From NCBI RefSeq assembly GCF_000264905.1, contig NW_006763149.1:1196621-1260620 (forward strand): 64,000 nucleotides of DNA. The letters run 5' to 3'. Below are positions 1 through 11,985 of this stretch, in pieces. The notes beneath the pieces are model-generated. The model was not told the DNA's origin and searched no databases. It saw nothing but the letters and a program-made list of their open reading frames with translations. Made by a program: the position numbers and the translations under genes. The stretch comes from Stereum hirsutum FP-91666 SS1. Lineage: Eukaryota; Basidiomycota; Agaricomycetes; Russulales; Stereaceae. How positions within the stretch are numbered: position 1 is the first letter of the stretch; every line of letters begins with the position of its first letter.

Positions 1-1638
1 TTGGTGCCGGCAGATGATTCGAACGAAGACACCAAGCCTCTCATCTCGCACTCGCAGAACTTTACATCCACCGCTAATTCACGAATATCGGATCTTCGAA
101 CTTTCGTTGTCGATATCCTGTCATCGACTTGTCACCCGGTCGTGCTCAACCTACCCACTGCTACTGGTGGTTCTCGAAACTCTCGCTCTAATCCGAAACA
201 GTGCTGCCCTATCGGCTCTGGATGCGCAATATTGCATAGTACGCCGCCACTCAAATCTGGCGCACGGTCACCCTCCAGGACGTCTTCAGCTGGAAGTGAA
301 AGCCCGAGCAGGAAGAAGAGAAAACTCGTCATGGCGAATCCTCTGTATCAGCCGTGGCTACCGAAGCAACCGGGTGCCCCGGGTGTTTTGATCTCGAATA
401 TGATAGAGTTGGCGGAGATGGAAGAAGACAAGGAGGAGGGTGTGGCGCTGTGGGTTATGAAGCCGAGGCGTATCGATAAACAACGAGAAGAAGCGGACGA
501 TGGGGAGGATGCGACAGAGGGGAGGGAGAAAACGAGAGGAGTATATTTCGGGGAGTATAGGGTCAGGAAAGACGTACGATGGTTGAGTGCGGAAGAGTTC
601 TGTGCATTGAGCGAGGAAGTACGTCTTCCTCCGCTGCCTCACTATCTAGACATAGTGGATGATACTGATATGGTCATCTGGCCCCCATAAACAGTGTCAA
701 ACCGAGAACGTACGATGCATCCGAGAATGTAGGAACGAAGTTGGATATATTATGTTGCGTGCGTTCGAGGATATGAAGCAGAGAAACGTGGAGATCACGA
801 TGGAGGGGTTGATGGCGGAGGTCGAGAGGATATCCAGCAGTTGGTCGTCGAAGGACAAGGGGAAGGGGAAGGAGAGGCAGGAGGACGAGGAGGAAGAAGG
901 TTGTCAGAGTGAGGCAGATGTGCTGAGGGTGTTGAGGGACGGTGATGTGGTACGTGTTCGCAGTGATGTTCCTCATTTTGATGGTGTTTACTCATAAATT
1001 GAATATTTTGGTGGATTCAGAGTTTGGACGTTTTGACACTGGAGTGTACTGGGTATGATTACGGGATTATCGACGAGTTGCGCGAGACTGGTATGATCGT
1101 AGTTCCTGGCCGAGATATAGCCAGACGACCTCCTTCGGTAGCACCACCATCGGCAAACGGTGCACCAGCACCAGCTGCTCTCAACGATATGCAACAGCCT
1201 TTACAGTCTCTCGATATCATTCCATATATTCCCATACGAGATCCGTCGGCGTCGACTTTGGGCCCTACGAACCTCTCAGCGCGTAGAAGACCATTCCAAA
1301 TTATACCGTTTATACCTCCACCGACCCCCGGGCCCGAACCATCACCGGCGCAATACAGACACAAGGTCATTTTTTAGAAATATTCTAGAACTTGATAGCC
1401 TTGATAATGATCGTCTGATATACATATGCAACAGGACGATAGTATGCAGGCGGACAAGACATTAGGTGGAGATGACGGTGAAGATGAAGATGCGCCTGGA
1501 CCGCGTAGACGGAGCTCAAGACGATCGACGAAGGCTGTCGCGCCAGGCGCGTATGAGAGGTTCTTCAAGCGGCAGTATCTTTCCTGTGGTGCTACGACAG
1601 AGAGTCAGGCTATCGAAGTCGAGGACAGCGATGGGTAA
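1..1638 (+). CDS. DUF6697-like protein, 5' partial
   Basis: The gene enters from the left edge. Exons read 1-618, 695-950, about 1020-1365 and 1435-1638, with donors gtacgt, gtacgt and gtcatt and acceptors acag, ttcag and acag; all joins keep frame. The protein has a basic KKRK stretch, then a block (PGAPGVLISN, YFGEYRV, LSAEEFCALSEE, LTLECTGYDYG) that lines up with the domain of the next gene (PGYPGTLITN, LNVGLYE, LTADEWKSL, ILLKPVGYDD). I recall this as the fungal domain DUF6697, whose function is unknown. After it come a Pro-rich linker and an acidic tail ending EVEDSDG. The tail holds RRRSSRR, which suggests a nuclear protein. The N-terminal coiled coil seen in its neighbour would lie outside the window. 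Frame 1 before residue 100 is the least certain part. Confidence 0.6.
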
Positions 1639-1940
1639 CTACACGATGAAAGGTTTACGATGGTGGACAAATGTATGATGAAGATCAATCAGTCTGGAGG
1701 CCCCATAATTTTCTTGCTCCGTTCTCGCATGTATACATCCCGAAACCCTGTATCTAATTCGTGTACAATATGCGTGTCAATCCGTTGTGCTTCGGGCCAC
1801 ACTAGTTCTGGCTTTGCACGTGGCGAGTACGTTCATTTGAAACTCCGCTTCGATACGGTCACTCTATTACGCTACAGGTGTTCGGTCTTCGCCACGACCA
1901 TCATCTTGATACACGCCTTCAGTCTCCGAGTCACCACTAC

Positions 1941-4807
1941 ATGGACAAGGAGCAACACACATCTTTGGCAGTTCTCCAGGACAAGATCCGCGATCTGACC
2001 CGCGAACGAGATGGGCTCAAACGTCAGCTTGCGTTCAACCAAGAAGAGAATGCATCTCTCAGAACCAGGTATGAAGAGGACTTGATGGATACCAGGGCGC
2101 AGCGCGACGATGCTAGAAAGCAGATCGTTGAGAAGGAAACTGAGATAGAAGTCTCTAAACAACACATAGCTGTGTCGCGCGATGAACTGCAGCGGCAGAA
2201 TAAAGTTGAGGTTGAAGCTCTGAAGAAGGAATTTTCTCTGGAGCGAGCGGCGTGGAAGGAGGTGAAGGCAGACATGGAGAGCGAGATAGAGCAGCTGAAG
2301 GCTTCTGAGTCTGGGATACCTGCAGCTGAGGTCGAAGCGTTACTTAGAGAGCTGAACAGAGCGAACGCGGAGAATCATAATCTACAAGGTCGTATAGACA
2401 CTATACGTGCTGCGGCCACGCCGCAAGGTGCATCATCGACCTCACATTCTGGCCCATCGTCCCGTGAGGCAAAACGGGAGCTACAGAGTTCAATGGTAAT
2501 GTTATAGTTTATCTTGGTGGGATCTTTTTTCTTCTACTAAACTATGCTTCCCAGGATCTGGATGGCGCACAGGATGTAAAGCCTCGTACTGCTGATCTCG
2601 CCGAATCCCAAGAGTCCCGGGTGAGTTTAATATGTGTTCTGAAGCATCAATGCTGATTTTCTCTCTATCTCGATAAGCCTTCACAAAAACCCCGTACAGA
2701 CGAGTTTGCTGGTACAAAGGTGTGCTCGTTGTATCATGAACGTCGGATTCAGTCTAACAACCACTTGTCGCCTCGAACAGCGAAAGCATTCCGAAGCCTC
2801 AAAGCCTTCCGCACCGACCCCCGCCTCAGACGCACGCGTTATCCAAGATATGCGCGATGGTCTAGCAGATCGTATGCATGATCCTGCCGCGAAACGCCAA
2901 AGGACAGATCTATTTGGCGAGGCATCATCGCGCGATCATGTGGTAAGAACATTTCTATGACAGGCATCAACTCGTCCTCCGGATTGATAACTAGCGTGGC
3001 CAAAGGCAAAAACTACTTCGGTGTCTGGTTCAAGATCAACGCCTACAACTGAAGTCATCCGACTCGACTTAGACGACTCTGAATCAGAGCTTGAGATCGA
3101 GAAGACTCCCGGGTCAGGTACCCATCAAGGTACTGTTCAACGAAGCGCAAAGTATGCATCTATCCTCGCAGTCGTTTGCACTTATTCCGGCTCATCCTTT
3201 CATGTCGTTTGACTTATGGATGGTGAGGTCGCAAGGGAAGCAGAAAGCGACCGATGTATTGCCCTTCACGACACAGGGGCCACCCAATCCCTCTAGATCT
3301 CAACAAGGCTCTATTGTTACTATATCTACCTCGGCCCTCCGAGGAGCTCCAGTTACACCTCACAGACCTTCAACGTCAGGAGCACAGATCGTGACTCCCT
3401 CAACAACAGCGAGTGACGCTGTAGGTTCTTATTACGGTTTCAGTAAACACCTCACTCATGATACTTCCCGTGCAGGGCTCGTCGTACGGTTTCAGACACA
3501 GAACTAAACCGCGTATCACCCAGCAGTCTCCGACGCTATCTGAGCCGGAAACTCATTCAGGACCCTCTACTGCGCGATCAGTCTCATCCGCGAAGCCTTC
3601 TATAGTGAGCGCTTTTGGAGTTTCAGGTGTACAACGATCACCGTCAACCAAGCAGACGCCCACTGTCTTGCGTCTGCCCTGTATCAAAACGTCCCCTAAG
3701 TTTGGATTTCCAGCATCAATTAACGCTCGCGTAGCGTCATATTCACCGGTATCAGTTTCGTCACTTCCCCAGCCCACCGACGCATACCCACACAAAGGTT
3801 TCTACCCTCGGCACTTCCTCGAGTCCTTTTACGGATGCCCTCGGATCGCATTCGTCGGTACTGCTGAGGGCGGCGGATTGAAGAAGGATGATCGTCCTCG
3901 ACGCGTCTGCTTTCCGCGGTTGGACTACAACCCCAGTCAGCCTGTTATGCATAGTTATCTTGGATAAGCACTGAGCTGATCGGTCTCTCCTTTGCGTTTG
4001 GTACAGGCCTTCCACTGAAACCGGGATATCCTGGAACCCTCATCACAAACCGCATGGAAATCACGTCCAACGGTCCATGGAACATCTGGATTCGGGCTCC
4101 AGAAAAGCCTTTATGGCTCAATGTCGGACTGTACGAGTGTACAAAAAGCAAACACCCGCTCACGGCAGACGAGTGGAAGTCATTGTCGCTTACGGTAAGC
4201 TCGTTTAGGACGTTATGTCCATGTCTTCGTGGAAATACGTTCAGCTAATATTCTGGGAATTCAGGTCCGGAATACATGGGTAGCTTGCTTCCATAGTCAT
4301 ACCGGACAATGGACTTGCTATACGTCTATGCGTGCGCGGATGGTGCTGAGAAAGAAGGGTATGAGTATCACAGAGCAGTCCGTGAAGGACGAGATGGCAC
4401 GCCCGTCTATATCTGCATTGAGTGTACAGGACGTCCACGAGGCCATGAATAGGGGTGACGAGGCGAGTATTATATTCTCACTACGCATGCATCGAACATT
4501 TGAATGGCCCTGAACTCACTAACCTCCCGAGCTAGCATCTGAACGTCATACTCTTGAAGCCAGTAGGGTATGACGATGCTTGGCAGAGGGACATGGAAAA
4601 GAGATATGCTGAGGTAGTCCCGGGGACCAAGTTTCGCGGCGGGGCTCCTGGAAAGAAGAATAAAAGACATACAATTCGTGGGTATATCGGTCAGGTTCCG
4701 AAGAGCCACGATAGTACTAACACTCTTGTTGTTGTGCTGTTTGCTCAGGTGAAGACTCCGAAGAGTTGCTCGGCGTTACATCGACCGCTCATGCCGCAGC
4801 CAAATAA
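1941..4807 (+). CDS. Coiled-coil protein with C-terminal DUF6697-like domain
   Basis: Start is the ATG of MDKEQHTSL. The first exon (to about 2492) is a long heptad-rich coiled coil (LTRERDGLKRQL, ELNRANAENHNLQGR). About eight short exons follow, encoding a Ser/Thr/Pro-rich linker with an acidic DLDDSESELEIE patch. A conserved block begins YGFRHRTKPR and includes YPHKGFYPRHFLESFYG. The DUF6697-like domain follows: GYPGTLITN, WNIWIRAPEKPLWLNVGLYE, LTADEWKSL, VRNTWVACFH, RMVLRKKG, ILLKPVGYDD. One intron (4463-4535) must start with GC to keep frame. The last intron (about 4690-4749) gives an end at 4807 with an EDSEELL tail; reading through it would instead end at 4853. Biochemical role unknown; the layout suggests a nuclear scaffold-like protein. 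Paralogous to the genes on both sides. Confidence 0.72.
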
Positions 4808-4953
4808 GACCGTGCCGTTCGGGGCAGGACGATGTGATCATTGGTGGATCTAGTGGTACGAGATGTTCTGCTTCTGCACACTCAACTGTAATTCACTCAA
4901 GCTAGAAATGTAAATTTTTTGAGCGTCTCCGTTAGCAGGATCCTCCGGCCAAT

Positions 4954-5088
4954 CTACAACTCATCTTCCACATAGTCGTCGTCTTTCTCGTCCTCATTAT
5001 CCTCCTCGTCGTCACTTATCTCTACGCATGAGTCAGTAGGGTCCTGCTCGGGTCGCACATCCTTCGTGGCCTTTGGTCGCAAAATCAT
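4954..5088 (-). other. Orphan acidic ORF, 44 aa, possible remnant terminal exon
   Basis: On the minus strand an ATG at 5088 opens 44 codons ending in TAG: a basic start (MILRPKATKDVRPE) and a very acidic tail (EISDDEEDNEDEKDDDY). The frame stays open upstream to about 5130. It resembles the acidic C-terminal tails of the neighbouring DUF6697-like genes but points the other way and has no body attached. It could be a real small protein or the last exon of a lost gene. Confidence 0.3.
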
Positions 5089-5288
5089 CGAGGAGAGTCT
5101 AGAAGACTCGAGCAGTAGATTGCTTTGTGGCCCACTTCCTGCGCCACATCTCGATCACGTGTAGGCATAATTACGAGAGACAGTGCTTTGCCCGACGTCA
5201 GAAACGCGTTTCTCTTCTGCACACCTTCCACAGTCATCTGGTTCTCTCCGAGTTCTGCTTTTTCGCGACGTGGATGCAGTTAACATCG

Positions 5289-7961
5289 ATGTCCCTTGCC
5301 TTCAAGATATTACACAAGATATTACGGGATACACTCCAGCGACAACTCGCATTCGACGCCCAAGAGTTCGCAATCGAGCGTGTCGCCCTCGAAACTATGC
5401 TGAAGGCTACCCGAGAGCAAAGAGACCAAGCACGAAAGGATTCTGAATCTCATAGAAGCTCGATGTAGGCGATGGAAGGGGGACTGAAGGACGAAGTGCA
5501 GAGGACACGGGCGGAGAGGGAAGTTTTGCGACGGGAGCACGATGGCGCGAGGACGGAATGGGAGAAAGATAAAGATGCGCTGCAGAAGGAGATTAGGAAT
5601 TTGAAGGAGAAGTCTCGGGAAGTGGTCTCGACTGAAGAGGGTAAAGAACTGAGGGGCCAGCTCAAGAGGGTCAATAGCGATAATTGGAGCTTGCGGAGTC
5701 GTCTGGCGCAGATTCAGGCTGTATTGGCTAAGCCCTCGACCACGACTTCCTCCACCCTTCTCGTTGAAACAGGAGCTGCTGCAACCAAGGTATGCCATCC
5801 TCTAAACTCCACTGGTGTAGACTCATTAAGCCCACGGCGTCGCACACGAGCTTTAGAACGAAGACGTCAAGCCTACCGATCACCAAGAGCTAACTGCGTC
5901 AGCGGCCGTGGGCACTTCTTCTGCTAAAGTCTCGTCGGTGATGTTCTCTGTTTTGAGTTAGCTCTCCTCCATTGAGAACCTTGCAGCACTCTCAGCGAGC
6001 ACATTCAGAAGACGCAGACGTTATAGACCTCACGCACCTCGAGGATTCTCCTGTCAATATACGTGTCTCTTTTACTGGGCGACTATCACTTATTGGTATC
6101 TTCTTGTGCAGAGATCTAAGCGCAAGCGGCTGAATAGTCTGTCGAGAGAGGCCTGGTTAACCTCTCAAAGTGTCTCCGCCAAACGGCAGAAGACCTATCC
6201 ACATGGCCGCGTTGATAAGACTCCAGAATTTATCCAAGGCAGCTCTCAGGATATGCTGGTTTGCCTTGTGTACTTTTCTACTCTTACTCCACGTTATGAA
6301 ATATCAATTATCAATGTTCTCTTGTAGAAGCCCAGCCACCAACCCGCAGATCGTGCCGCACTGTCGAATGAGCTCCACGTCCATAGGTACGATTTCCGCC
6401 TGTGCATTTTCCCAATATGTATAAGCTGCTCATAGGTTTAACTCCACACTCTAGGCTTCCTACAGCACACGGACAGCTGCACGGCATTTCCCCACGAGAT
6501 GAACCAGTGGCGCACGCCCATCGTCTCGACGGAAGTTCCGACCTGCGTACGCTAACTAACTCAAAGAGTGAGGGCTCGAAACCTTCATCTCTCTGGACAA
6601 CGGCTGCGCTCTCCTCTTCAGTGGCCTTTCAAGCAATACTCAATGACATCACGCCCGATCTTCCATCATCTTCGAAGGTACATGTCGTGTCTATTTAATA
6701 CTAAACCTTTCCGTTAGTGACGGTAATCAAAGAGCCTGGGTATGGCCTAAGGGCGCGAACAAAGCCTCGGGCGACGCAGACATCTGCTTCCGCTCCGCTT
6801 CGCTCAGCAGGTTACTCATCATCTCCTGCCAGCACAGATGCTATCAAACTAGCTTCGTCGCCGTCGGAGTTGACCACAAAGATGGACCGCACTGGCACTG
6901 AAAGGAAAATAACACAGCGAGACAAATCGGTTATCAATGACGTACCTCCATTACTACGCCATTCGATTTACACCTTTTCCACATCTCTGAATGATCTAAT
7001 CGCAAAGATTTCTTCTGTCGATGTTCCATCTTTTCCATCGCCCTTGGTCAAAAATCCGTACCCCGGCTTTTGTCGGCGAGATTTTCTGGCACAACACCAC
7101 AGTGCACCTCCACAATCATTTTTTGGCACAGCGATTAATCGTGACCTGAAGGCAGCTGGCTCAAACAGGATAAGATCAGTGATCTTTCCGAAGTGGGACC
7201 AAAATCCCGGTATGTTTCCCTATCTTCTGCCCTCTTTAAGTATTTCAGCGGGTATCCTTATTTCGCAGCACGCTTGACGTTTCTTCTACTAATATTGTGC
7301 TCCTTGTTCGGCGACCCTAGGCTTGCCAAATGTTCCTGGTCAGCCTGGAACAATCATCGCGAATCGGTTCGATATGGTCGGAGGAGGACCATGGGATATC
7401 TTTGTTGGAGCGAACGACGAGGCTTTATGGCAGTGACTTGGCTTGTACGACACTATCATATCAGATCAGCCACTAACTCCGGAAGAATTTAAAGTGTGTT
7501 CACCTGCAGTACGTGTCTACCATGTTTTATCATATCGAGCAAATCTTGGTCTGTTCTCATACATTTGATGTCTATTTAGACGTCGTGGACGAAGGCTATT
7601 CTTGATACAAAACAGAAGTGGACCTGTTACTTGTCGATGCGGGCGAGGATGGTGCTGCGTAAGAAAGGACAAGAGGTTACGGATGTGTTAATTAAGCGTG
7701 AAATGGCACATCCTTCGATGGCTGCATTGTCCCAACAGGATGTGCTCTATGCGATGGACAGAGACGACGAGGCACGATCTTTCCACTGTCTTGTGTTCTC
7801 TCTATCCTCGCTAATGTCTAAGCTCGCAGATACTTAATATCATCCTACTTGTCCCCCTGGGACACGACGAGCGGACCGACATGGAACGACGGTCTATCGG
7901 TGTGAAGTCCACGTCGCCAAGTCCACACGGCGTATGCCATTCACCTTTTCGAGTACAGTGA
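5289..7961 (+). pseudogene. Broken copy of the coiled-coil/DUF6697-like gene
   Basis: The gene follows the architecture of the 1941-4807 gene: coiled coil (LQRQLAFDAQEF, DNWSLRSRLAQIQA), a multi-exon linker, the YGLRARTKPRATQ block, YPGFCRRDFLAQHH, then the DUF6697-like domain (GQPGTIIANRF, GPWDIFVG, LTPEEFK, RMVLRKKG, IILLVPLGHD). Introns fall at matching places. Two stops interrupt the frame. TAG at 5466-5468 lies inside the coiled coil, where reading resumes at once in the same frame. TGA at 7434-7436 lies in the LW-x-x-GLYD motif that is intact in the neighbour. Neither stop can be removed with a normal intron that I can see. Residual coding bias suggests recent inactivation. Readthrough or sequencing error are alternatives. 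The 5' end is uncertain. Confidence 0.65.
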
Positions 7962-8636
7962 ACGTGGTTGACCAAAACTTACATAGGGACCAGTCCGTCA
8001 CTCCAAACTGCTAGTGCACAATTGGCTCTACGGCTAACGTGGCTCGGGCATCAACCAACCTGCGGGCTAGACGGAAGAGCAACGTTTTGCGAACTAGTTT
8101 TGGCGAGAATGAAAGTGAGTTTGGCGAGCTGGACCGTGAAGAATATTGTGACGATGAAGGAGATGGAGACTTCGTAGGTTAGTAACAGCATGTCGAACCA
8201 TCTTGGAGGTCGACATGCTGTGCTACAGGTCCACAACTACTTTCGTCTACGACTCCATGTTTTTACTTCTCAGATGGTGCTCTTATCATATTATCATATA
8301 CTCCTTCAGTAGTTTCACCGTATACTTCTTTGGTTTCCTTCCGGATGAGAACCTTGCCACACTTACACAACTAGCTCTTCCTCTACATCCTCTCCGGAGA
8401 ACTTACCCGCTATTCGGTCAGAGTCGCTCGATCATTGCTCAGCCACGCTATAATTAGACCTGCCCGCGCGACATCTAACCGATCAAAAATGTTTTGTTTT
8501 CAAACAGAGCTGAAGCTATGGGCGGTCGCGGACTTCTGCGCAGCGAGGTCGTGTACTGCGTCGAGGCTGCGCACTCATGCCTGCTCCTTCGGGCGAGCGT
8601 TCATCATGGCGTCTCCCAAACTCTCCGTTGTACACC
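7962..8636. other. Intergenic, no gene recognised
   Basis: Between the broken DUF6697-like gene and the glycosyltransferase. Short open frames lack splice-supported extension or a recognisable motif. The promoter of the downstream gene must lie here, but I see no distinct element. Confidence 0.5.
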
Positions 8637-9995
8637 ATGGCTCGACTATGGCGTTCTCGATATACAGTACCGCTGGTCGCGTTCATCTGTTCATTCTCTG
8701 CCGTTCTCTACATTTCTTTTGACTTTTATGCCCGTCCATTACGCACGCTGGCCCTCAACCTGGACGGAGACGCCACATCGATACCACAGTCGACAGATAT
8801 CGCTGTTCCATCTGTGGAAATCAACAATGAACCTCCACCACCAGAGGAGCCCGCACCACGGGTCCTCCTCGTCTCTGCTTTCTTTCCTGTCTCACAATCG
8901 AAACACTCCGTCGATGAGTATCTTGACTGGCTCAAGCGTTTCTTGGGCACCGTCACCACCGATCTCTACTTCTTTTGTCCACCCGAACTCGCAAGCATGA
9001 TCCGCTCTTTCCGCGGAAACCTGCCCATCACCATCGACATGTCCTACAACACCCCCTTCCACATCCCGCCACTCAAACCACACGCCACACGTTACAAGGA
9101 GATGCACCAGTGGGACCGTGAGAAGTGGCGCCACTCACCCGAACTGTACGCCGTCTGGAACGCGAAACCGTACTTGTTGGACTACGCCGTGAGGAATGCG
9201 AGGGCGAATGGGAATATCTACGATTTTGCGTTTTGGACAGACGCGGGGGCGATCAGAGATGACAATAAGTTCAGTGCGTGGCCGGATGGCAGGAGGGTGA
9301 AGGAGGTGTTCGAGATGGCGCACAAAGAGAGCGGGACGCTGAAGGAGAGGCTCATATTCTTCCCCTTGTGGTTGATGCCCGATGCGAAGTTCAAGTATTG
9401 GACGGAGGATATGGGGCCGGTAGATGCTGAGTTCAGCGAGGGTACGTCCCTCGACTCGCATTTCATCTCGATTTCTTGCTCTTGGACCCATCCTGACGAC
9501 ATGTGTTATTTCTTACATTGGTCATCCACAGGCTCATTCTTCGGCGGTATGCCCGCATCGATTACCTGGTTCCGTCGTGTGTTTTACACCTACCACAACC
9601 ACTATCTCTCCGAAGACAAGTTCGTCGGGAAGGACCAGACACTATTCAACTCCATCTTCCTTCTCTTCCCCGCTCGCTTTTTCGGCGTCTCTCTCTGGGA
9701 TTCTTCCTCACCAGCCCACGCTGGCATACCCTGGAACGCAGATACTGCGCTCGGGACCTGTGGGAATACGTGGTACTACTACGAGTGGTGGCTAGCAAAT
9801 AAGGAGACGAGGGATGAGATGGCGGAAATCTGGCTGACGGATGCACATATGAAGTCGAGGGGCTGGAAGGATTTCTGGAAGACTTCGGTGCGGTGTAGGG
9901 AGGGTGACGCGCTGGGGATGCAAGGAATCCTGAAGAGACAATTTGGGAGCGGATGGGTGGCACCGAAGAGGGATGTGAAGATGCAGTACGTTTGA
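8637..9995 (+). CDS. Type II membrane HtrL/YibB-like glycosyltransferase
   Basis: Two exons, 8637-9441 and 9532-9995, give 422 residues. The start MARLWRSRY is chosen because the paralogue at 29.9-31.3 kb begins MTRPWRTRY. Residues about 10-30 form one membrane anchor (VPLVAFICSFSAVLYI), so the catalytic domain should face the Golgi or ER lumen. The body has LLVSAFFPVSQSKHS, DLYFFCPPE, LYAVWNAKPYLLDYA and FAFWTDAGA. The last is a D-x-G metal/nucleotide-sugar-type motif matching what I recall of the HtrL/YibB family. GTCGNTWYYYEWW lies near the C-terminus. Donor and substrate sugars cannot be told. The 90-nt intron (gtacgt...cacag) is a multiple of three without stops, so unspliced mRNA would also be translatable. 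Confidence 0.75.
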   Translation: MARLWRSRYTVPLVAFICSFSAVLYISFDFYARPLRTLALNLDGDATSIPQSTDIAVPSVEINNEPPPPEEPAPRVLLVSAFFPVSQSKHSVDEYLDWLKRFLGTVTTDLYFFCPPELASMIRSFRGNLPITIDMSYNTPFHIPPLKPHATRYKEMHQWDREKWRHSPELYAVWNAKPYLLDYAVRNARANGNIYDFAFWTDAGAIRDDNKFSAWPDGRRVKEVFEMAHKESGTLKERLIFFPLWLMPDAKFKYWTEDMGPVDAEFSEGTSLDSHFISISCSWTHPDDMCYFLHWSSTGSFFGGMPASITWFRRVFYTYHNHYLSEDKFVGKDQTLFNSIFLLFPARFFGVSLWDSSSPAHAGIPWNADTALGTCGNTWYYYEWWLANKETRDEMAEIWLTDAHMKSRGWKDFWKTSVRCREGDALGMQGILKRQFGSGWVAPKRDVKMQYV

Positions 9996-10960
9996 GTGGT
10001 TGGTTGGTGTCCGTCAGAGCTCCTCTCGTCGTTAGAATCGTTCCTTGTGCTATGCTCCATCGATTGCTTTCTTTATGCTCATACCGCAGACTATTAATTA
10101 TCACCCTATCCAGACCCTATCATTCAAGCGGAACATTGAGCAGGCAGTCAAAATGTGCCAGGCATTCTAGAATCAGTAGCACCACGGTAAGTATATGGGC
10201 AAGCGTTAAAATCGCGCTGAATGAAACGGTATAGTACATTCAGAACAGAAATACGGAAAGGACATACATGTCAAGTACGATAACATGGATATCGATGGAG
10301 AGAACCAGGGTATTCGGAATAAACATGAAACCAAAATCGAAGGCATGAAAAGCGAGGTGGCATACAACATGAGAGCAATAAGAACGAAGTACCAGTAAAG
10401 TGATAGTCACATCCGACAGCAGGAACCCTAGAAACTTTGCAAGAAACGGATATCGAGTCTAGGACAAAGAATTAAGTCTTCAATAGGGCATATATGTAGA
10501 GGTGTACATTCAACCCCTCCGCCAATCAGGAAGCGAGCTCTGGCGGAGGCTCCAGCGTTTCAAACCGCCACATATATGCTCTAATAGAGCCATAAATTCA
10601 GCCATAACTTATTCAATGAATTTTTCTCTTGGGCATCAGTCTTCTTTATTCGGTGCCCAGGGTGGGTGGCGTGGCAGAGACCACCCCATCCTTCTGCGAA
10701 GACTCCTCCTGCGTCTCTGGCTCTGGATTAGAGTCTGTAAGCGCGCGCTGTTGTTTGAAGGTGCACAACGGTCAAGAGAATAGTATCAGGACATGATTAT
10801 TGACCTCTTTGGACGGCACAACAAGGACGACAAATTACGTACCAATGCCCACTCCGCGGGCTCCCTCTGGGCAGCTGTCATCAATTCCTTGGTAGTAAGT
10901 CGAGGTTTTGAACTCGCTCCTGCTGCGGGGTGCTGTCGATATATTGTGGTGTAAACATGG
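9996..10960. other. Intergenic, no gene recognised
   Basis: Between two gene 3' ends (plus-strand glycosyltransferase, minus-strand coiled-coil gene). I see no coding frame, RNA gene or repeat that I can support. Confidence 0.5.
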
Positions 10961-11985
10961 TTAATTCATGAGGATACTTTCCGGACCAGAGAGTTTGGGT
11001 CTGAGAGAACCGACCTTAGGACGGCCCACGCGGCGCAACTGAGGCGAAGTTGATGGAGTAATTGGCGCTCGCACAATAATTTCCGTCCTTTGCTGCTCCT
11101 TGCCCCTCTTCTGTTCGCCTGGCATATCACGAACTGTAGTGCGTATGATATCTGGGAGTGCTCTGCTGGAGGAAGACGTGGGGGTCTCCGGAACCTGAGG
11201 AGCCACAAAAACCATAAGCCTCGTACGAAGCTTGGTTCAAGCAGAGATGAACGGACCGACGAAGTTGAGATATCATCTTCACTATCATTTGTCTGATTGC
11301 CCGGAGCGGGAGGAACGAAGAGAGAAGACCCGGGCTTCGAAATAGAAACGTAGTGTCTGTGCCGTTTGAAAGGTGGCGTCGGGTAGGGTACATGTTGTTT
11401 GACTGGAGTGCTGTTTTCAAAAGATGTAGGCCAAGGTATCGAAGATGACTCTTCTTCAACTATGTTCATAGGACTGGCGGCGATTCCCAGGAGCGAATCA
11501 GTGCGACCTAGACATAACGTATCGTCATGGACAGAACAAAAAGGATGGCACAAAGAACCAAACTTTCCTTTTCGTTTCCCATGCGGGGTCGACGGAGAAT
11601 CCACAGGTGTCCTTGCTTCATCCGGCTCGACCTTCAAGATCTCATTTTCCATTCTCATTTTATCTAATTCCTCCTGAAGATCTCGCATCTCCAACTTCGA
11701 CTGCTCCAACTGCTCTGCTACATCTGCTTCACGATTACGCCAAGCATCTCTCTGCGTCTCCGCATCCTCCAAAGCTCGCTTCAACTGCGTTGCCTGCACA
11801 TCTTTTTCAGCTTTGACACGAGATAGTTCATACCGATAGTCGTTCTCCAGCTGCGAGACATGCTCTCGGTGGGCAGATTTGATCTTCCGGAGGTCGTCGA
11901 TGGTCTGAAGCAGTTGAGCAGTGATTCGTCCAAGTTCGAGCCGAGTGTCGCGTAGCTGATATTCCAGAGTGTAGTCATGCGACAT
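10961..11985 (-). CDS. Coiled-coil protein with basic C-terminus
   Basis: Two exons on the minus strand, 11257-11985 and 10961-11194, joined over a 62-nt intron (gtccgt...ctcag) in phase 0. The unspliced frame also stays open but gives unlikely sequence. Residues about 5-115 form a coiled coil rich in Arg, Glu and Leu (RDTRLELGRITAQLLQ, RKIKSAHREHVSQLEN). GKRKGKFG and FKRHRH are candidate nuclear-localisation stretches. The tail is Arg/Pro-rich (VGRPKVGSLRPKL). It resembles the coiled-coil halves of the DUF6697-like genes, but I see no DUF6697-like domain. Function unknown. Confidence 0.6.

Noticed and set aside
240..284. Frame-3 peptide TQIWRTVTLQDVFSW resembling an F-box region
   Set aside because: It is bounded by stops at both ends, only about 14 codons long, and overlaps the better-supported frame 1 of the DUF6697-like gene. 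It may be a relic or chance.
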